Assembly: GCF_022682495.2 (NCBI RefSeq)
Contig: NC_071393.1
Span: 102,971,010 to 103,035,009, forward strand
Source of the DNA: Desmodus rotundus
Lineage: Eukaryota; Chordata; Mammalia; Chiroptera; Phyllostomidae
Direction: 5' to 3'
Length of the DNA stretch: 64,000 bases
The position numbers and the translations under genes are program-made. Numbering within the stretch: the first letter of the stretch is position 1; each line of letters begins with the position of its first letter. The notes beneath the pieces were generated by a model. It ran no database searches and was not told where the DNA came from. It worked only from the letters and a program-made list of their open reading frames with translations. Below are positions 46,646 through 58,514 of this stretch, piece by piece.

Positions 46646-47884
46646 TAATGAAAGTTGTTCAAATGGCAGCTTCTGTCTTTATTTTGGTGGAATATCTCAG
46701 GTGTTTGATCCGAATGATGAAATATATATTTCCTTTCAGCTCACGTGCAGTCCAGCAAGTCTTCCCGTGGTCATATTCTGCACAGTTCCTGCCCACTGAG
46801 CCCTAGCCCTTTTCCTGGAATGAGGTATGGCTTTACATCCAGGGACTGCCTGAGCCTCCAGCCCCGTGAAGCTGCTGCCAGTGGTACCAGCATTGGCCTG
46901 GATCCTAGGGCCATCATCATCTCAATGCACTTGAGTCTTCAACCTGGGACAGGAAACCAGAACTACCAGGTTCCTGGAAAAACAATAGGCGCTGTCACCT
47001 GGAACTGAACTGCAGCATCAGAGCCAGGCATGAGGGCCTGTGTGGTGGAGCACAGGGGCTGGGGGGCCTCTGCCCTCAGAGGCAGCCGGCTGGAAGTCCC
47101 CACACTTTGGGCCCCTTTCTGGTCACTGGTTTATGAATGTCATCAATTCCAAGAATAGGTAAGACAGTTACAACACAGTAACACTGCAAACGGCCTGAAA
47201 TTGTCAGCTCAGAACGAAAATCTGTAGACTAGAGATTTTCTCAAATGAATAACATCTTAAGATTCACATGATGTTTCCAATAACAAGTTGTAAAACTGAA
47301 ATGAAGTGCATTTAATATTTACTGAAACTGTAAATATTGAAGACATGTTTTTATCAATCGCAGTAAAAGAAAGAATGAACTTGCTTTCTAGGCTCTCTTT
47401 AGCAAACAGTGTTACAAAACAGTTGATATAGGTAGAGGCGATCAAAGAACACGCAGCTAAAACAGGAAACAAAGAACTAGAGAGGATGTCAGGCTGTTAA
47501 TGAATCTATTGTGTTGTTTTTCTGGATGTTGTATTATTTGGTATTTGTCACACTGTTTTAGATATTTAATTTGCTTTAATTTCTTTTTTCACTCCAAATA
47601 TTCATTTTGCTACCTAAATTTATACTCTTTTACTTAAAGAGGGACCTCCCCCCAAATTGCATATCCATCATCTCCCCACAAAACCTGGAGCAGCTCCTGC
47701 ATGTCCTCCTTGCCCGGGTTCCTAGCTGCGTGTACATGTGTGTGCCACGCTGCCCAGCATCATCATCAGCACTGTTGTCACCGACACTGTCATTATCTCC
47801 TTTGCAAACGTCTGTTTCTTCTGACTTCAAAGAGCTGTCACATCTATAATCTTCGATCTAGTTTAGTGATCCAAATGACATAGC
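46646..47884. other. Unrecognised sequence
   Basis: About 1.2 kb. The 87-codon frame at 46745 and the opposed 60-80 codon frames at 47607-47883 show no motif. Confidence 0.4.
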
Positions 47885-48050
47885 ATCTCTTCCTTACTTA
47901 AACTCTTTGTGCCTTAGTTTTCTCATCTGTAAAATGGTCCCAGTACTGACTTTGCAGAATTGCTGCGAGGGTTAAATGAGTTAAAGTATGGAATGTGCTC
48001 TGGACCGTGCCCGGCCCAAAGCAAGCCCTATGTGTGTGGAACTCGCTATC
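47885..48050 (+). repeat. MIR, forward
   Basis: 'TTTGTGCCTTAGTTTTCTCA', TCTGTAAAATGG, 'GAATTGCTGCGAGGGTTAAA', TGAGTTAAAGTATGGAATGT and 'CCCGGCCCAAAGCAAGCCCT' are collinear with the 3' two-thirds of MIR. Confidence 0.8.
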
Positions 48051-48476
48051 GTTTTATTTTTTCTTTGCTTATCTACATGCCACACAGTAGAATAGACCTC
48101 AGGCTTTCTGCACCCTCATCTCACTCCTAACCCTCAACATAGTTACACTGGGAGCTGGGGGTGGGGTGGGGTGGGGTGGGAGGGAGGTTGGTAGGTCGTA
48201 GTTTTATCGTGATAAAAGATAGCAAAATCTTCCTCATATAGGAAGTCAACAGATAAAGTAAAATTTTATAAATCTAGAAATACAGACAAATACCAGAAGA
48301 AACAGCTAAAAGATTTAAAAATTGTGGCCTCTGAGGAGGTAAGCAGGGTTGGAAATTACTGTTTTTCACCATAAACTTTGACTCTCAATTATGTGCATGT
48401 GTAACTTTGATTCTTTACATTTTAAAATGTTACAAATGTAAATATTTGACTAAAATTACACTTTTAAGACATTCTT
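48051..48476. other. Unrecognised spacer with G-rich tract
   Basis: No gene or named repeat. Contains the G-quadruplex-like run at 48157-48186. Confidence 0.4.
48157..48186 (+). repeat. (GGGGT) minisatellite, possible G-quadruplex
   Basis: Four to five GGGG(G)T units followed by GGGAGGGAGG, with loops of one base, so it is predicted to fold stably. Confidence 0.75.
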
Positions 48477-48735
48477 CTTCTATTTTTAATCCTCGCCCAA
48501 AGACATTTTCTCATAGCTTCTAGGGAGAGAGGAAAGGGGAGAAACAGTGTTGCAAGAGAGAAAACACTTACTGGCTACCCCACTCACACTCCTGGACCGA
48601 GAATCATAATCCCTCATGCCTGGCTGGGGGATCGAACCTGCAACCCAGGCATGTGTCCCATCTGGGAATTGAACCTTCAATCCCTTGGTTATCGGACGAT
48701 GCTCCAACCAACAGAGCCACACCAGACAGGGTGAG
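48477..48735 (-). mobile_element. Bat tRNA-derived SINE, reverse orientation
   Basis: On the minus strand it starts near CCTGTCTGGTGTGGCTCTGT and has A and B box-like segments and a second partial copy of the box region ('GGTTCGATCCCCCAGCCAGG'). It ends with an old A-rich part 'TAATCCTCGCCCAAAGACAT' as read on plus. The duplication CATTCTT (48470-48476, 48736-48742) flanks it. Diverged, so older than the copy at 12930. Confidence 0.82.
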
Positions 48736-48742
48736 CATTCTT

Positions 48743-49904
48743 TTGATCAGAAGAGTGAAGTAATAACAATACTCGTTTACTCTTTGTCATCGTTTTCATA
48801 AGAAAAATTAATAAGCAGCAAATTGCAAAAAAAAAAAAAAAAAAAGAAGAGGGTTTGGTTAGGTAAATTATAAGTGAGCTTTCCCCTATGGAAGTCTTTG
48901 CTTAATTGGGCGGCAGCTGGTGCTAATTTATTCGCTTCAGCATCTCATTTTGCTCTTGTGTGTGTATTTGCATGTTTGTGTTTTAAGTACCACATGATTT
49001 GAGGCTTTTTGGGGGGGGGGTACAACTTGAGTGCTCACGAGAAGCTTATCCTCAGGAAGAGCTTGCTCTGTTGTCACGGTTGTTTTGCGGCGCACCTGGG
49101 AGCTACTGCCTGTGATGGGGGTCCAGCCGGGACGATCTAGGTGGGGGATTACTACCTGACTGTGTTGGCTCTTACTTCGCCATTAGACTGTTTGCTCAGT
49201 CCCCCTCCCCTCCCCATTCAGTATGTGGGCACTGTGTGAGTGAGTGGAGGGCTAGAATGAAAGATGCCCTGATTGCCTGGTGAGTACATACACTGGTTCA
49301 CTGGACCTGAAATCCACGCGTGAGCCTCTCTCTAGAAAAGGCAGCATTCTGGGCACAAAGTGGAGAGGCAATTGGCTTTGTTTAGTTTTAAAAATGGAGA
49401 ATACCATCCAGGCATATTTTTCTCGTGCCTCGGAGTATTTCTGCGGGGTCTGCTGGACACTGATTACATTTCATTATCATCTAACAAGTGGCATCAGTCA
49501 TGGTCCCTTCTCTCTCTGCTCACAGGGAAGAGCAATGGACAGGACATACTGTTGGTGGTTTTTTCTGTCTAGGTACAAGGGGAAGATTTCGTTTCATTAC
49601 TGAAGTGCCAGTCCTGCTCGCAGCCAAGATTAATCACTTGGTAAAGATTCTTAGCTGTTCTTTCCCCCCATTCATATTTTACAGAGCCGGTATCTGGCCT
49701 TAAAAAAAAAGTAATGGATTAAAAAAATAAAATAAGTTTTAAAAATTTTAAGAATTAAAAAAATATTTTTAATTAAAAAAGAAAATAACAGAGTCCAACT
49801 GTTTTGCAAGGCAAAACTGGAGATTTTGAGTTTACAACCTATTACATCATATCACAAGATTCTACTAAATTATTCTGAGACTCGTGAAGTATTGAAAGTA
49901 ACCT
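48743..49904. other. Unrecognised sequence with A and G homopolymers
   Basis: Contains an A-run near 48826, a G10 run near 49010 and an A/T low-complexity stretch at 49700-49790. The 107-codon frame at 49280 overlaps two others and has no motif. Confidence 0.4.
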
Positions 49905-50252
49905 TGTTTAAAAACAGAGCACAGTTGAACCTTGAAAACATTATGCTAAATGAAATAAACCAGACACAAAAGGACATGCATTGTACGGTTCCACCATATC
50001 TGAGGGACACAGAATGGCTGGATTCATAGAGACAGAGAATGGGTAGTGGTTGCCAGGGTCGGGGGAGGAGGGGGCGGGCGTTGTTTATTGGGTTGCAGTT
50101 TCTGTTTGGGAAGATGAAACAGCTCTGGAAATGGATGGTGGAGATGGCTGTACACCATTGTGAAGGCGCTTAATGCCACTGGACTGTACACCTAAAACGA
50201 TGAAGCGGTAAATTTTGTTATGTGTATTTTACCACAATAAAAAAAAATACAA
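49905..50252 (+). repeat. L1MB-type 3' end
   Basis: Clear L1M landmarks in order: 'CTTGAAAACATTATGCTAAA', TGAAATAAACCAGACACAAA, AGGACATGCATTGTACGGTT, a GGTAGTGGTTGCCAGGG block, 'GGAAATGGATGGTGGAGATG', 'TTAATGCCACTGGACTGTAC' and 'TGTGTATTTTACCACAATAA'. It covers the end of ORF2 and the 3' UTR, and ORF2 is not open. Confidence 0.85.
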
Positions 50253-53200
50253 AAAGCAGTATTTCCTGTGTGATGCAGTACAATCCAAATTGTATAAATA
50301 GACACATTATACGATTTTGTAAAACTCAAAGATACTTACTCCCACCCCCCCAGCTCCCACCCCAGTCAAACCCTTGGGCATTTTTTCCCCATAATGTTTG
50401 TTCCTCAACAAGAATACACAAGGAAAATAAAGGGAGAATAAATTTAACCTTGAAATATTGCTGATTATTGGCCTCATCCATGGCCCTCTTGGAACATGGG
50501 GTTAATTGCAGCCTAATCAACATGTAAGGTTGGGGATTATCAGTAGATTTCAAATTTTTCTCATCCTCCTTATCCTCCGTGATTGTGGAATTATGTTTGC
50601 GTGTGCAGTAGCTCGGTGCTGTCACTGTTACTCTCCCCTGATTGCAACCGGCCTCCCCAACAGCTGCAGAAAGAATTTCCGTGACAGCTCGGCCAAAGGG
50701 GAGCGGTGGGAATTCTGCAGGATTAGAGCTGGAATTTGGAACTCCGGAGCAGAGGCTGGGATGCTGCGGATGGACCCTTGGGCTATTTGTTACATAAATG
50801 CTTCGGCAGCATAGCTCTGCCTGCCTGTGGTTCCTTATCTCTGAATAACCTCCTTCCTGTAGAGCTAGTAAGTAGAACTACTAGACACACCTTCCGTGTC
50901 TCCACATCACAGGGCAGCGTCCCGGGAGGTCCGCGGGAAGCAGCTGGGCACCACTGCAGTGCGCCCGGTTCCCATTCGCCCTTTCAGGGCTGGCACGCGC
51001 TCTGCAGTGATCCACTGGCCGTCAGCAGATGAGCAGTCAGGAGTTGAACACGTTTTACACTTTCCTCCGTTAATATGTTTAAAAGCATGCAGACCACTCA
51101 GTAGAATCTATTGTTTCAAGTCTTCTGAAGGTGTTATAACTGTCGTTTGATGTGTCAAAGTTAACAGGGAGGAAATGTTACTGTCTCTATTTCTCTGACA
51201 AAAGCATAATTATAAGGCCGTCAGCCCAGTATCCGGTCACGCTGGGTGTCATAGCCAGGGCTGTTCAATTTTCTGCATGTGCATAAATACCTTGCACTTA
51301 ACCCATTCATAGATTATTGGAAACAAGTGTTTTGTGGGGTTAGGGAAGGCTTAAAACTCAGAACTGTGTTAGGTATATTATTCTCCAAAACAAGCTTTAC
51401 CATACACACCCTTGTTGAGCAAAGAATTTTTAAATGGTTGGTATACCTAGAAAAGTCGAGAGGAAAATACAGTTGTTTTCTAATGTTAAGGAAAAAACAT
51501 ACTCAAAACTGGGAAATATAGGAAAGGCTGACTGCATACCCCTGCTATACCACACGGAAGCAATGTCCTATGAGCGTGCCTAAGGGTTACCTGATTCTCT
51601 AGGGGTGTGACCTGTTCCTTTGCACGACTTCTTGTTTACAAGTGATGTGTGAATGCTGAGCTGTAGTAACCTTACGGCAATGCCGGTGATTCTTATCTGA
51701 TAGCAACACAGATGAGTCTTGCCCACAAAGACATTAATTATTTTTGCCTCGTAAAGAAGATTATAGCCCAAAGGTCTAAGTTTTATTGCTCTGTGTGACA
51801 TAAACCAATTGTGTGTATAATTCAGCCATTTATTCCAGTGTGGGTTCTTTCAGCAACGACAAATACATCCGTTTCTCCTGTATTCCTTTGAACCTGCTCT
51901 GGTCTTCCATTAATGAGATAAGCAGGTCTTTCACACGTGCTCACTATGCTTTTATATGACAGTCATGTTTCTGACCTTGAGGAGGTTTGACACTGAGCTG
52001 CATCTTAAAGCCTAAGAAGGCAAGTGACCAATGTCAGCTGACAATACTGGCTAGAAGCCACCATTTTCTCAGTGAACATCAGAGACCAAAAATAGAGTTT
52101 CCACGAAACATCACCGTCGCTTGTTTTTCTGTGTGTCCAAAGTCCAGATGGGTTTAAAATTGCCAACAGCTGGCCAACGCGTTGGACGGAGACATTCTAA
52201 GTCGCTACCAGAGGGCAAGATGGTTGTGCAGGCAGCAGAGGGGGGTGGGGGAGGGAAGTAAAGTGAAAAGACCATCTCGTGCAGAATGATTTTGCTAAGT
52301 TACCAGAATGTGAAGGGTCAGGGTGCTAACTAACTAAGAGCCTCAAGTGCAAACCCAAGAAGGTATGAGTTACACTGCATGACCTCAAGTACGGGACCCC
52401 TGTTAAAAATTCCACCTGGAATATAATGGAAGGGAACATTTTATATTTAAAAGGGGGGAAGGCACAGAATGGTCAATACTCCTTCTGTCTTAAAGGGTCA
52501 TCGTGAGATTCACCACTGAGCGGCTGTTTCTGGTTGTGAAAGGCAAAGCTCCCTAGACCTGAACTGGGAAGGGAAGATTAAGGTGGAGAGAGACAAAGTA
52601 GTCTGTGTAATAATGTAAAAGAGTTTTCCCACAGCTTCTCTGGAGGGAGGAAGTGTGTGGTCCCCGCGGAACCTAGAGACAGCGAGAAGAGGAGATCACT
52701 TTCCATGGGAGAGCAGGCCCTGAGACTGTGGATGCAGATCCACCCGGAGAGAATGACCTTGAAGAAACATCAACATCCGGTATTGGATTTAGATTTTCCT
52801 GCTGTTCCATAATTGCCCTCGGCCTTTCCGTAGAGATCTGTTACCGTGAGCAACAGTCGTATGTAAGGTGAGCATTGGGGCATGAAGGAGGAGGGGCTGA
52901 GTTCCACCAGAGTATTGGGGGGAGGGGATAAACCTGAGAGATAACAAAAGTGAGTTAACTCTCCTCTCCGCCCAGCTCTTAAGAAACTTAAGAAATGGGG
53001 GAATAGCAGGCTGGATTCCCTACATTTACAAGAAAGGGGGTTCAATTCACTTTTCTTGATTAGAAGAAAGAATGATCCCCAAATCTGAGAGAGTTTGGGA
53101 ATCCAGTTGATATAAATATACCTCTTTAAGAAAAAGAATACCATATTACTGAGCTAAAACAAGGTACAGGGCCTGAAAAGGGGTTTCTCAGCTGAACAGC

Positions 53201-53984
53201 CCTGAAGCTGAAGATTTATTTGCTTCATGATTTGTTAGCCTCTGGACTCCAGGTCCTTTTAAAGTAGAATTTAAGGAAATGAATGAGATATCTAACCTCT
53301 CAGGTCAAGATTATATTTAGAAAAGGAAAGCTTGAATCCCGAGTTAGGAGCTGCTGCAGACTGCTTCTGGTTCCTGGGAAGTGAGGATTCTGGCTGGCGT
53401 GGTGCTGCTCTCGAGGTAACTCCCCACCGAAGAAAGGGCTTTGCCACACCAGCACCAGCGCCACAGCCACTGCCCCGAAGAGCGCTGATTTAAAAGCAGG
53501 CACCAGGAGGCCCTCTCGAAGGGAGGTCACCAAATAGCAGGCACACACAGGCAGGGTTTCCAGGTAATGGTTGGATGAAGCCTCTCCCTTGTCGGCTTTT
53601 ACAACAGATTTGAGGATTTAGTGGTAATCCTTTTGTTTTCAGTATTTGGCCTCAAATCCTTTAGCCTGGGTGGTCTGGAATCCATTTTGTTAAAATTCTG
53701 TATTTATCTTTTCCTTGCATCAGTGATAGATTTTAGAAGGTTTTTGTTGTTGTTAATGTTTGTTTTGCTTTTTTTATTTTTAGTTAGAAAAGAATAAGGA
53801 GCTGGCAGCAGGCTGAAAAGGGATAAAAAGGCATTCTTACAGCTTTTTAGGAATAAAGGCCTGGAAAAACTCCAGATTCAGAAATTATATGGTTCTATTT
53901 TATACAACTAATAAAACATTCCTTATGCCATAAGAAACATATCTGATGCTATATTTTCCAAAGCATGTTTGCACAGTTGATTTC
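50253..53984. other. Unrecognised, repeat-poor sequence
   Basis: About 3.7 kb without recognised repeats. Frames of 98-124 codons at 50326, 50506, 50736 and 52770 overlap each other or a T-rich start and show no motif. A CpG-richer patch at 50641-51022 and a CpG cluster with a palindrome at 52100-52206 are noted among the findings. Confidence 0.4.
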
Positions 53985-54205
53985 GTAAGATCCTTATAAG
54001 AATCCTGTGAGGTATGCAGGGTATTATCTTCCCTTTCTCATCTCCCTTTCCCCCCTCCTCCCCCGCCTCCAGTCCTCTTCTCCGAAATTTAATGATGCTA
54101 ACACCAAAATCAAGCCTGGTGACAGTGATCCCCAAGCTGGCATGGCAGCCAGTGCGGGAACTGGGATTGGATCACAGGTTTTCTGACCCTTGGTCTTTCC
54201 TTTCG
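53985..54205 (-). repeat. MIR, reverse, with polypyrimidine insert
   Basis: 'AAGAATCCTGTGAGGTATGC' begins the reverse MIR 3' end. A CT-rich stretch (about 54029-54083) replaces the core, and 'GTGCGGGAACTGGGATTGGA' with TCACAGGTTTTCTGACC resumes it. Confidence 0.55.
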
Positions 54206-54539
54206 AATCTGTAAATAAATCCCCCATTAATTTCTTTCACTAATTAACTGGAGTTGATGTCCGTGCCATTACTCCTTACCCCTGTTTGCCTGACCTAAGA
54301 TTCTGGAGGCTCTAACATTTTACGTCCTAGGGACTGGATGTAATAGGGGCCCATCCTCTACCAGGAGCCAAGGACATTTATGTTGGGCCCAGTAAGAGCC
54401 ACTGGTAAACAGATAAGTGAGTGAGTGACTGAACGTGTTAAAGGGAAGGACTGTGGTGGTGGGTGGCGATGCTGACCTGCCTCAGGACACAGGCAAGCGT
54501 CTTCCTGCTCCTGGAGAGCTTTGTCCATCAGGCCCACAC
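54206..54539. other. Unrecognised spacer
   Basis: No repeat or gene recognised. Confidence 0.35.
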
Positions 54540-55475
54540 ACTCTTTTTGGGTCTTTCTCCTTTCTTCTCTGGCTACTCCTGTTTGCAGGCCCACCCTGCT
54601 CCACCTGGCCACTAAATGTGGGAACTCCTCAAGGCTAGTCTTCAGCCCCCCATTTTTCTCCTACGTTCTCTCCCTAAGTGGGTTCAATCATGCCCTCTCC
54701 TTCAGATGCCATCTGTATGCCAATACCTTCAGATCCATCTGTACCCTAGACGCCTCTGAGCCCTCACCCTTAAATCCAACTATGGATTTCATATTTCCAC
54801 TAGGATGTCTCAAAGTCCCAACATGTCCAGACGGAACTCAAGATCTCCTCCCCTCCCCCGAACTGGTGTTCCTCCAGGATTTCCTACCAACCACACCTCC
54901 CATTGCACAAGGTCAGGAATCTGTAAATCATCCTTGAGTCTGCTCTCTTCATCATCCTCTAGAGCCTACACATTACCAAGTCCTACTGGTTTTGCCTGTG
55001 GAGTATGTGGTGACTTTGACAGCTTCCCTCCCCTCCACCAGCATCTCCCCAGTCACAGCTTCTGGCAGCTCTCATCTGGACTTGCAATAAAGAGCCTCCT
55101 ACCAGTTCTTCTCAAATCCACTTTTGCTCCCCTCTTCTGTTCATTCTTTATACCAAAGGCCCCTCAGACAACTTAGCTGATTGCTCTGTGCATCACCACA
55201 ACCCCCTCACTCTCTGTGCAATTCCACACTGACTGCCTGTTCGCTCCCTGCAACAAGCCACGCTCTGTCTGCCCCCTCCCCTGCAAGCACCGCCATGGCA
55301 GGGCCCTTACTCTCGGTCTTCTCTGCGTCTGGGGCTCCTCACTCCCGATACACACACACAACCACCTCGTTACCTTCTACTTGTCCTTTACACCTCCTCA
55401 AGCATCATTTCCTCAAACACAGGTCATGTTCCTTTATTAGATACTCACATAGATTCATGCTCTGGGTTCATGTGT
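54540..55475 (+). repeat. L2-like sequence
   Basis: Pattern of a common L2-associated sequence: TCCTTGAGTCTGCTCTCTTC, 'ACCAAGTCCTACTGGTTTTG', CCACCAGCATCTCCCCAGTC, 'GAGCCTCCTACCAGTTCTTC' and CAAGCATCATTTCCTC. The Pro/Ser-rich frames of 123-150 codons here are by-products of C/T-rich sequence. Confidence 0.45.
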
Positions 55476-55494
55476 CTCAGTTTTGTAATTATAC

Positions 55495-55625
55495 TCCCTT
55501 ATTCAGTCAACAACCCTTTACTGAGCCCCTATTCTCTGCCAGGAACTGCTCCAGGCAATTGAGATCCATCAGGGAACTAACCCAACAAAAATGCCAGAGC
55601 TTGCATTCTATGGGTAATTCTATAA
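55495..55625 (-). repeat. L2 3' fragment, reverse
   Basis: 'TTATTCAGTCAACAACCCTT', TACTGAGCCCCTATTCTCTG, CCAGGAACTGCTCCAGGCA and 'CAGAGCTTGCATTCTATGGG' match the reverse strand of the L2 3' end. Confidence 0.6.
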
Positions 55626-55674
55626 AGAACTGAAATTTGTTTCTGCTGATCTTTTTCATGTCTGTCTCACACAG

Positions 55675-55812
55675 GGCTCTATGTTCAATTAGAGCTGTAA
55701 TTGTGTCTGTTCTGCTGACATTGGCCCTTCAGCACAACGGTAGGGCCTGGGAGGTTCTCAAACATTTGGAAATTAATGGATATTTATATTTGTAAATTAA
55801 TGAATGAATTAA
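55675..55812 (+). repeat. L2 3' end, forward
   Basis: 'CAGCACAACGGTAGGGCCTG', GGAGGTTCTCAAACATTTG and the terminal ATTAATGAATGAATTAATG fit the L2 3' end. Confidence 0.5.
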
Positions 55813-56149
55813 TGTTATTTTAATATTGTAACTTGGCTTACATTGAATTTACAATATTTTTGATATTTAAGAAAAGTCCATGTGTAATTGCCAAGATAAT
55901 CTTACACATTAACCTTTAAACGAGGTGAACAGCCATCCTTTCTCCCCTAGCTTTCAAGTGGCTTCTGAAGAACTAGCTGAACTTTGCTGCCATCTTTTGA
56001 CCAAAGTTAATACCACACTGATGAAAGCAACATCCCATCATATTTCAAGTTCTGAGTATCAATGAAAAATCCCACCACTGCATTCTATTTTTGCCTAAAG
56101 ATGCAAGAACGTGTTGCCAGTGGGAGGAAATGCATGGTCACGCCCAGTG
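55813..56149. other. Unrecognised spacer
   Basis: No repeat or gene recognised. Confidence 0.35.
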
Positions 56150-56278
56150 CCTCCCTCTATTACAGCCTTGCTTATTTGTCTGCACAGCTATCTCTTGCCC
56201 TTGCTCTTCCACACTCCAGCACCATGGTAAATGCTTAACTAATGTGTTTTATTTATGTGAAGAGTGAATGAATGACAG
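56150..56278 (+). repeat. L2 3' end fragment
   Basis: 'CACTCCAGCACCATGGTAAA', TGCTTAACTAATGTGTTTTA and the terminal GAGTGAATGAATGAC resemble the L2 terminus. Confidence 0.45.
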
Positions 56279-56402
56279 TCTCAGACCGGAATCGGTGGGA
56301 CACAGACACACAGATATTAGCTATTATTGTCATCATGAACACCATCGACATTAAAAAGAGCCTTGCCCTGCAAAGCCGATGAGCTAAAGAAAACTAGTAT
56401 TG

Positions 56403-58501
56403 CTCCAGGGTGGAGGTGGAGGTAAACATGCCTCACCTCCACGCACAACTATAGCAAAAAACAAAACTAGACTACAAAATATATCACCCAGAATTGTCAG
56501 AAAATCAAGCTGTGTAGAAATCCGTCAACCAAGGATTTAAAGAAGCCACATTCATCCAGACGGGTAGGAGGGGCGGAGAGAAGTGGAGAGCTGCAGAGAG
56601 GTGTGGAATGCCGAGAAGCACAGAGAGGAGAACAGGTGGCCTTGGATAAATATCGGGAAGGATACCTTGGGAGCGAGGGATCCCAGCCCCAGACCAGAAG
56701 ATCCAGCTCAGGGTTCCAGCTCTAGAAAAATAAGTCCCCGTAACTGCTGGCTATAAAAACTGGGCTGTGGTAGGGGGAGATTGGGGGAATGGAAGAAACT
56801 GCAGGATTCCCAAGAGAATCCTTTTAAAGGGTCTGCAACCAACTTTGGACTTACTCAGACCCGCCCCTTCAGGGATTCAACACCAGGGCAACAGCTGGAC
56901 GGGCACCAGTGACATGGGGAGAAAGTAAAGTGACTAGTGTGAGTGCCTGGAGACAGCTTCCTCCTGGGAAAAACTCTGGAGGCCAGGCAGCAGCACTGTC
57001 CCCTCTCTGAGCCCTCCCCCACACAGAGCCACAGAGTGGTGACACGGGGTTGCCCCACCCTCGCGATTACTTAAGACTCTGCCCCATAGAACTTATAGAT
57101 GTGCTTTGCTGCAATAGGCCACACTACTAAAACTGAGAGGCAAAGCAGCTCTACCTAATACACAGAAACAAACACAGGGAGGCTGCCAAAATGAGGACAC
57201 AAAGAAATATGGCCCAAATGAAAGAACAGAACAAAACTCCAGAAAAAGAACTAAACAAAATGAAGATAAGCAACCTATCAGATGCACAGTTCACAATACT
57301 GGTTATCAGGATGCTCTAGGAAATCACTGGGTACTTGAACAGCATAAAAAGACTCAGGCAGAAATGAAGGTTGCATTAAGTGAAATAAAGAAAAACGTAC
57401 AGGGAACCAACAGTGAAGTAGGTGAAGCCAAGAACCAAATCGATGATTTGAAACATTCAAATATGTTTCACTATTTCACTATGTTTAAACATTTCCTTTA
57501 GTGAAGGAAAAAGCATTCAATCAGAACAGTAGGAAGAAATAAGAATTCAAAAGAATGGGGAGAGGCTTAGGAACCTCTGGGTCATCTTTAAAAGTACCAA
57601 CATCCATATCATAGGGGTGCCAAAAGGAGAAGAGGAAGAGTAAGAAATTGAAAACTTACTTGAAAAAAATAATGAAAGAAAATTTTTTTTTTAATTTGGA
57701 GAAGGAAATAGACATACAAGTCCAGGGGAGCACAGAGAGTCCCAAGCAAGATGGACACAGAGAGGACCACACCAAGACACATCATAATTAAAATGCCAAA
57801 GGTTAAAGATAAAGAGAATCTTAAAAGCCAGTAAAAGAAAAGCAGAGAGTTACCTAAGCAGAGAGTTACCTACAAAGGAGTTCCCATAAAACTATCAGCT
57901 GATTTCTCAAAAGAAACTTTGCAGGCTAGAAGGGACTGGTAAGAAGTATTCAAAGTGATAAAAAGCAAGGACCTACATCCAAGATTACTCTGTCCAGCAA
58001 AGCTATCACTTAGAATGGAAGGGAAGATAAAGTGCTTCCCAGACAAGGTAAAGCTAAAGGAGTTCATCATCACCAAGCCATTATTACAGGAAATGCTAAA
58101 GGGAATTATATAAGAAAAAGAGAATCAAGACAATGAATATTAAAATGACAATAAATTTGCAACTATCAATAATTGAATCCAAATAACAAACTAAGCAAAC
58201 AAACAGAACAGTTAGAGAATCAGATATGGAGATCATTTGGAGGGTTATCATTTGGGAGGGGGAAAGTGGTGAATGGGGGGAAAGGTGCAGGGATTAAGAA
58301 GCACACATTGTAGGTACAAAAGAGACAGGGGGAGGTTAAGAACAGTATAGGTAATGGAGCAGCCAAAGAACCTATATGCTTGATGCATGGACATGAAATA
58401 AGGGGGTGGGTTGCTGGAGGGAGAGGGCATACTGGGCAGAGGGGGGCAAAAGGGAAAATTGGGACAACTGTAATAGCACAATCAATAAAATATGTTCTAA
58501 A
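56403..58501 (+). mobile_element. HAL1-like (ORF1-only L1) element, copy E
   Basis: 2.1 kb with a leader of about 0.8 kb, a decayed ORF1 (57209-58113) and the 3' UTR ending ACTGTAATAGCACAATCAAT then AAAA. It is flanked by AAAACTAGTATTG (56390-56402) and AAAACTAGTAGTG (58502-58514), a 13-bp duplication with one difference. The leader is of the shorter type like copy D, but keeps the 'GCAGCTCTACCTAATACACA' block also present in A and B. A 17-base tandem duplication lies near 57841-57875 and an unrelated insert near 57455-57500. Confidence 0.85.
57209..58113 (+). pseudogene. L1 ORF1 relic of copy E
   Basis: Starts MAQMKEQNKTP, keeps NLSDAQFTILVIRML, then TAG at 57317-57319 (codon 37). The remaining coiled-coil, RRM and C-terminal parts are recognisable but frameshifted. 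The piece near 57895-58030 corresponds to residues 205-255 of the copy D protein. Confidence 0.82.
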
Positions 58502-58514
58502 AAAACTAGTAGTG

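Noticed and set aside
54521..55633. Set of overlapping 123-150 codon frames rich in Ser, Pro and Leu
   Set aside because: They lie in two plus frames over C/T-rich L2-like sequence and show no domain. Composition alone gives long frames here.
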